DNA of 33,684 bases from a virus: positions 1 through 33,684 of IMG/VR virus record IMGVR_UViG_3300029908_000098; one strand, 5' to 3'. Numbering within the stretch: the stretch's first letter is position 1; each line of letters starts with the position of its first letter. Below the pieces are notes generated by a model that was given only the letters and a program-made list of their open reading frames with translations, was not told the DNA's origin and made no database searches. A program made the position numbers and the translations under genes. Below, in pieces: positions 30,620 to 33,684 of the stretch.

Positions 30620-30643
30620 TATATAGCATAACACGCCAGAACT
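30620..30643 (-). promoter_or_regulatory. Leftward promoter candidate for helicase-primase
   Basis: Read leftward: AGTTCT, 12 bases, TATATA. Spacing equals that of the late motif, but the upstream box is weaker. The same stretch can also be read as a sigma-70 promoter: TTGATG, 18 bases, TATGCT with a TGT extended -10. A host-RNA polymerase early promoter is the safer reading. Confidence 0.5.
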
Positions 30644-30773
30644 CGGTACATCAATATTCAACAACAATACCACATATAGTGTCCAAAACCGTGTTTTACA
30701 CATTGTTAGCAGATTTTACCAAAAAACGCAAATCTTTGCATAAATCTCCTCACCCGATAATCGCAACGAAAAA

Positions 30774-30798
30774 TCCCGCTCACTAAAAATGGGCGGGA
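30774..30798. terminator. Bidirectional intrinsic terminator
   Basis: TCCCGC, 13-base loop, GCGGGA flanked by AAAAA on the left and CTTTTT on the right. Either strand gives a GC stem followed by a T-run. It separates the leftward early promoter from the plus-strand cassette. Confidence 0.7.
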
Positions 30799-30944
30799 CT
30801 TTTTGTGTTCAACTCTGTAAACAAATTTTCATGCGATTTACGAAACATTACATTCGACAATTTATAAAACGCTGTTACAATAACAACTGTCGAACAAACG
30901 CAACGCAACGATGAACACAACGAACCGAAACCGGAGTTATCAAA

Positions 30945-31154
30945 ATGAACGCGATGAACATAATAGACGCCGAACTGAGAATACGCTCGGTGCCGACACT
31001 CTGTGAGAAAACTGGCAGGTGTCCCTGCGACGATCCGTGCAACGCTGGTAAAATCGTTGTACAGGAACTGCTTCGGCAACGTAACAACGACGATGAAATG
31101 CAACGCGCAATTGATAATCTGTACTCGTCGTCCAGGAGATTCAAATCTGGTTAG
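30945..31154 (+). CDS. Small Cys-rich hypothetical protein
   Basis: A 69-residue protein with GGAG eight bases before ATG 30945. It reads MNAMNIIDAELRIRSVPTLC, then EKTGRCPCDDPCNAGKIVVQ. Four cysteines within 14 residues (C-x5-C-x-C-x3-C) suggest a metal-binding knuckle. The rest is helical (LLRQRNNDDEMQRAIDNLYS). No family is recognised. It heads the plus-strand cassette. Confidence 0.6.
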   Translation: MNAMNIIDAELRIRSVPTLCEKTGRCPCDDPCNAGKIVVQELLRQRNNDDEMQRAIDNLYSSSRRFKSG

Positions 31155-31185
31155 AGTCTACGCAGACCCTTTTTGAAAAATCTGC

Positions 31186-31213
31186 TTGACGCTACGAAAA
31201 TCCGTGGTAGAAA
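31186..31213 (+). promoter_or_regulatory. Promoter candidate for DUF3846 gene
   Basis: TTGACG (31186-31191), 16 bases, TAGAAA (31208-31213). It follows an imperfect GCAGA/TCTGC hairpin (31162-31185), so the cassette may have two promoters. Confidence 0.5.
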
Positions 31214-31253
31214 ACGTTATCGCAACAGATTATCAGCAAAGGATTTTTGAAAA

Positions 31254-31676
31254 ATGGCTAAGAAAATCAATGGCGTCAAGGTTATCATCGTTGATCCGGA
31301 CGCTGAGACAATCACGGTGCAGCGTATTCCTAACACATTGGAAGCGATGCAGGTGATCGTTGGTGGTGATATTCAGTATGTTCCGATCAATGATAATGAA
31401 GACTTCATCGCTAACGAAAATGGTCTAGCAACTATCAAATCCGACAACTTCACAATTTTTTGCGGCCATTTAGTCCCAGGAAAGTTTTTCGTAATCGGGA
31501 CAACACCTGATGGCGGCAATCAGGACACTCGGATGACGGTTGCGAAAATCAAAAAGATGGTGCGATGGGCAGATAGAAAGACGCTCAAGGCAACCATTGG
31601 CAACAAGCCTGCTGCGTGGTCTACTAGTGCAGACGGTAATGTGAAAGTCCACACCACTTGGTCAGAAATTCTGTGA
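31254..31676 (+). CDS. DUF3846-like protein
   Basis: A 140-residue protein with AAAGGA ten bases before ATG 31254. VKVIIVDPDAETITVQRIPN, then LEAMQVIVGGDIQYVPINDN and a later FIANENGLATIKSDNFTIFC, GHLVPGKFFVIG closely follow the DUF3846 pattern (V-I-D-P...L-x-x-Q-x-x-V-G-G-x-I-x-x-V, N-E-x-G, G-x-x-x-V-x-G). Members are common in phages and plasmids and have no known function. An extra 50-residue C-terminal part (TVAKIKKMVRWADRKTLKAT) is basic. Confidence 0.75.
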   Translation: MAKKINGVKVIIVDPDAETITVQRIPNTLEAMQVIVGGDIQYVPINDNEDFIANENGLATIKSDNFTIFCGHLVPGKFFVIGTTPDGGNQDTRMTVAKIKKMVRWADRKTLKATIGNKPAAWSTSADGNVKVHTTWSEIL

Positions 31677-31692
31677 ACAAAAGGAACGGAAA

Positions 31693-32037
31693 ATGTTCAA
31701 CTTCAGTGATTATGATACATCAGAAGACGGTTTGATAGAGTGGTCGGAAAAAATGTGTCCAAATGCTACAGAAACCACACCAAGGGATATGGACTTTGAA
31801 GATTTTGAAAACGATCATCAAATGCAACTGGTGATCTGTGATAATGTCTCGTTCCTTGCAGCTTATTCAACACTTTCACTTTTTGGAACAGAAGTCTCAA
31901 GATTTAGTGTATGGAACGATACGCTACAACTGCTGTTTGATAACAATGTTGTTAGCGACAACGCAAATGGTTTCTACATACAGTCTATCGAGACACAAAA
32001 GGTTTTGGACAAACTCTATGGAGAATACAATGCGTAA
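31693..32037 (+). CDS. Hypothetical acidic protein
   Basis: A 114-residue protein starting MFNFSDYDTSEDGLIEWSEK. AAGGA lies eight bases upstream of ATG 31693. It is rich in Asp/Glu (DMDFEDFENDHQMQLVICDN), and has VSFLAAYSTLSLFGTEVSRF in the middle. Acidic small proteins in phage cassettes are often inhibitors of host DNA-binding factors, but I see no family match. Its stop overlaps the secreted-protein start (ATGCGTAA). Confidence 0.55.
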   Translation: MFNFSDYDTSEDGLIEWSEKMCPNATETTPRDMDFEDFENDHQMQLVICDNVSFLAAYSTLSLFGTEVSRFSVWNDTLQLLFDNNVVSDNANGFYIQSIETQKVLDKLYGEYNA

Positions 32038-32413
32038 CGTGAATAAGCTGATTTTGGCTGCTACGGTGGCACTGACGATCGCTGCACCAGCGTATGCAGA
32101 ACTTAGTGACGAAACAGCTATCGAACAAGCCACGGCACTAGCCCAACAAAACTACCCGTTGTCTGTGCTAGACGATGTAGCTGTATCAACCGTAAGTAAT
32201 CTGGATAAAATCGTTTGTATCAAGTTGCACCAAACGCCTCGATGGGGGCAAGGTGTCGGACAACCGTTGAACTATCCCCCCGGTGCATATCCTTTCCGGG
32301 TGATTGAACGCGACGTCTCGGTTTATGGCGGAAAATACGTGCAATCGACAGTACAAGCATACTTTGCTGGCAGCCCGGCAACGGCACAACTCTGCAAAAA
32401 ACTACTACCGTAA
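32030..32413 (+). CDS. Secreted protein with signal peptide
   Basis: The start is ATG 32030 with GGAGA five bases upstream. A longer ORF from 31838 overlaps the previous gene and is rejected. The first 23 residues (MRNVNKLILAATVALTIAAP, AYA) form a typical Sec signal peptide cleaved before ELSDE. The mature 104 residues hold two cysteines (VCIKLHQTPRWG, LCKKLLP) and a Pro-rich PRWGQGVGQPLNYPPGAYPF. A small exported protein made by a phage is unusual. Superinfection exclusion or envelope modification are possible. The family is unknown to me. Confidence 0.75.
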   Translation: MRNVNKLILAATVALTIAAPAYAELSDETAIEQATALAQQNYPLSVLDDVAVSTVSNLDKIVCIKLHQTPRWGQGVGQPLNYPPGAYPFRVIERDVSVYGGKYVQSTVQAYFAGSPATAQLCKKLLP

Positions 32414-32432
32414 CCATCAGCCTAACGATCCT

Positions 32433-32459
32433 GGGAGACGTTCTTAAAAAGCGTCTCCC
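32433..32459 (+). terminator. Intrinsic terminator of the plus-strand cassette
   Basis: GGGAGACG, 11-base loop, CGTCTCCC, followed by TTATTTT. An 8-bp GC-rich stem with a T-rich tail, twenty bases after the secreted-protein stop. Confidence 0.85.
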
Positions 32460-32476
32460 TTATTTTCTCCGCATTG

Positions 32477-32614
32477 TCAGCCCGGATCATCCTCGCGACT
32501 GTCCATGATCCTCTTCCGCATCGCTTGCATTTTCGGTGAAAGCCGTAGCATTTTTGCAACAGACTGTTCCGCAACACTGGATACAGCACTGAGATTTGGG
32601 CTGCGAAATTTTAA
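32477..32614 (-). other. Open frame downstream of integrase, possible remnant
   Basis: A 45-codon open frame after the integrase stop reads RSPNLSAVSSVAEQSVAKML, then RLSPKMQAMRKRIMDSREDD and has no clear start (first ATG 24 codons before the stop). The composition looks protein-like. It may be a leftover of a longer integrase C-terminus or a short unidentified gene. Otherwise the gap 32460-32619 shows nothing I can name. Confidence 0.3.
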
Positions 32615-32619
32615 TCAGG

Positions 32620-33684
32620 CTATGCATCTATAATCCGCTCACGTTCCCGCTCAATCCGGGTAACGGTTGCGCCAACGTTCGGTTGAGCCTTGGGCGATAG
32701 TCCCTCCAAGCGTCTCACAGCAGCGTATACCAGATCATCTGTCCATGCTGGATCGTCGATTATTAACGGATATTCCGCCACACCGGTTTCAGTGTTGACG
32801 CCCAAAATCCAAAGCAATTGTCCCTTCCTGACTCCAGCAAAACGGGTTCCGTTTCCGATTTCGACAATGATCAATCCATCAGGTCTAAATCCTACCAGAG
32901 AGACAATAGATCGGATTTCCGCTGCAACCTGGACTCTAGCATCAGGATCATGATCACGCGCACGCTGTATCAACGCTACGGCCACATCAGATGCTAACGT
33001 CTCAGGACGCATCATTGATATAGATCGCGTCCGTTCTGCATCTGATATTTGAGATTTCAGACCAGCTATCAGAGACTTCCCGTCAGCTAAACGATTTAAC
33101 AATGCAGGATCATCATCACCGTTTGCATACAGATCATACAGCCTTCCATGCCGCGTTTCTGCGGACTTCAGATCAGTGATCAGCTTTGATATTTGTTCGT
33201 CCAGTTTTTTGACGTTGGAATCAGGAGACGATAAATCATCACAGAGTATCCTACGCAGTACCGTTAAAGTGATTTCTTCAAACTGTTCGTATGCATAGTT
33301 TCCACCTGTCGGGCAGGATTTTCTGACATACCTGTTATGACATCTGAGATAATGATTCCGTTTATTACGATGACATACGATTTCCATTGTACCGCCGCAA
33401 TCAACACAACGGCATAATCTGGCAAAAAGATTTACAGGCGCCGTTGCGCGCGTCTTCATTCCGGGTGATGCAGAAGACCTGATGGCCATCTGATGCTGCG
33501 CACGCTCCCATAGATCATACGGTATGATCTGAGGGTAATAATCCCGAATTGGTTCACCAGTCGGAACAGGCTTTTTTTCCGTATCATAGTTGCAAAAATA
33601 CAACTGCTTTTCACCGATAACGGAACGGTCAGTTAGGATTTGACGGATGTATGCAGGTGACCATCGCTTTGATCGGCCAAACGA
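32620..33684 (-). CDS. int: Large serine integrase, C-terminal part
   Basis: The frame is open to the right edge, so 355 residues are seen and the catalytic domain lies outside. The visible part begins with the recombinase domain (SKRWSPAYIRQILTDRSVIG, then YYPQIIPYDLWERAQHQM), followed by a zinc ribbon (CRCVDCGG, CHRNKRNHYLRCHNRYVRKS with C), and a coiled-coil segment (KLDEQISKLITDLKSAETRH). The end is a beta region with RFAGVRKGQLLWI. It splices the phage into the host chromosome. The ORF from 33603 begins at an internal TTG and is a shorter version. Being the outermost gene, it suggests an attachment site beyond the right edge. Confidence 0.93.
   Translation of the reverse strand, partial: SFGRSKRWSPAYIRQILTDRSVIGEKQLYFCNYDTEKKPVPTGEPIRDYYPQIIPYDLWERAQHQMAIRSSASPGMKTRATAPVNLFARLCRCVDCGGTMEIVCHRNKRNHYLRCHNRYVRKSCPTGGNYAYEQFEEITLTVLRRILCDDLSSPDSNVKKLDEQISKLITDLKSAETRHGRLYDLYANGDDDPALLNRLADGKSLIAGLKSQISDAERTRSISMMRPETLASDVAVALIQRARDHDPDARVQVAAEIRSIVSLVGFRPDGLIIVEIGNGTRFAGVRKGQLLWILGVNTETGVAEYPLIIDDPAWTDDLVYAAVRRLEGLSPKAQPNVGATVTRIERERERIIDA

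Larger units (their letters stand above)
30472..30944. promoter_or_regulatory. Regulatory gap between helicase-primase and plus-strand cassette
   Basis: This 473-bp stretch has no convincing gene. It holds a hairpin (30543-30568, GGTCCGGAG/CTCCGGACC) in the helicase leader, an inverted repeat ACAGG-N8-CCTGT (30592-30609), the leftward promoter candidate at 30620-30643, a two-way terminator near 30774, and an AT-rich part (30820-30890) where TACAAT could serve the Cys-rich gene. Two ORFs over it (30503-30703, 30532-30786) are low-quality and rejected. Confidence 0.55.

Noticed and set aside
30503-30786. ORFs on both strands in the helicase leader
   Set aside because: They overlap the promoter, hairpins and terminator and have no protein-like composition.
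31838-32029. N-terminal extension of the secreted protein
   Set aside because: It lies over the previous gene, and the signal peptide begins only at 32030 with a good ribosome site.
1-33684. tRNA genes or a transposase of Mu type
   Set aside because: No tRNA-like T-arm or cloverleaf was seen outside coding DNA, and no transposase was found despite the Mu-like tail.

Overview
The window is most of a temperate tailed-phage genome (prophage or phage contig) with a contractile, Mu-type tail. Nearly every gene lies on the minus strand, so the phage reads from right to left. Base composition is moderate, and family resemblances (P27-type terminase, HK97-type head, Mu-type tail) suggest a proteobacterial host. 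An alphaproteobacterium, perhaps an acetic-acid bacterium, is my guess, but nothing in the window proves the host.

Layout from right to left. 33684-32620: C-terminal part of a large serine integrase. 32413-30945: a plus-strand cassette of four small genes (a Cys-rich protein, a DUF3846-like protein, an unknown, and a secreted protein) closed by a strong terminator. 30944-30472: regulatory gap. 30471-27985: fused helicase-primase. 27964-26978: small early genes. 26926-26423: a plus-strand SANT/Myb-like DNA-binding protein transcribed divergently from the leftward genes. 26274-23968: endonuclease VII, an HNH homing-type nuclease, two small genes, a T4 gp55-like late sigma factor and a packaging HNH protein. 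23862-15344: terminase, portal, protease and capsid, a GIY-YIG homing endonuclease, head-tail connectors and tail terminator. 15337-5153: DUF2635 protein, sheath, tube, tail chaperones, tape measure, and hub and baseplate (Mu gpN, gp44, gp45, gp46, gp47, gp48 order). 5153-1: fibres, fibre adaptors, a fibre-assembly-like protein and receptor-binding candidates, running off the left edge. No holin, endolysin, repressor of a known family or transposase is visible. The lysis genes are presumably left of base 1.

The most interesting signal is regulatory. Four near-identical bipartite sites (GTTCCAAC, 8 bases, CTATATTA) stand in the leftward orientation before the sigma gene, the portal gene, the tail-terminator gene and the hub gene. 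Two looser copies with the same spacing stand before the endonuclease VII cluster and the helicase-primase. In three of the strong copies exactly four bases separate TATATT from an ATG, with no Shine-Dalgarno, so the mRNAs may be leaderless. I infer that the phage-coded gp55-like sigma reads these as late promoters and, because one copy precedes its own gene, feeds back on itself.

Other notable points: the tape-measure gene is split by a one-base frame disruption; a P2 GpE-like tail chaperone lies in the -1 frame of a chaperone that is itself an internal duplication; the hub protein ends in a pure hexanucleotide repeat; the fibre protein carries a perfect 102-bp tandem duplication.
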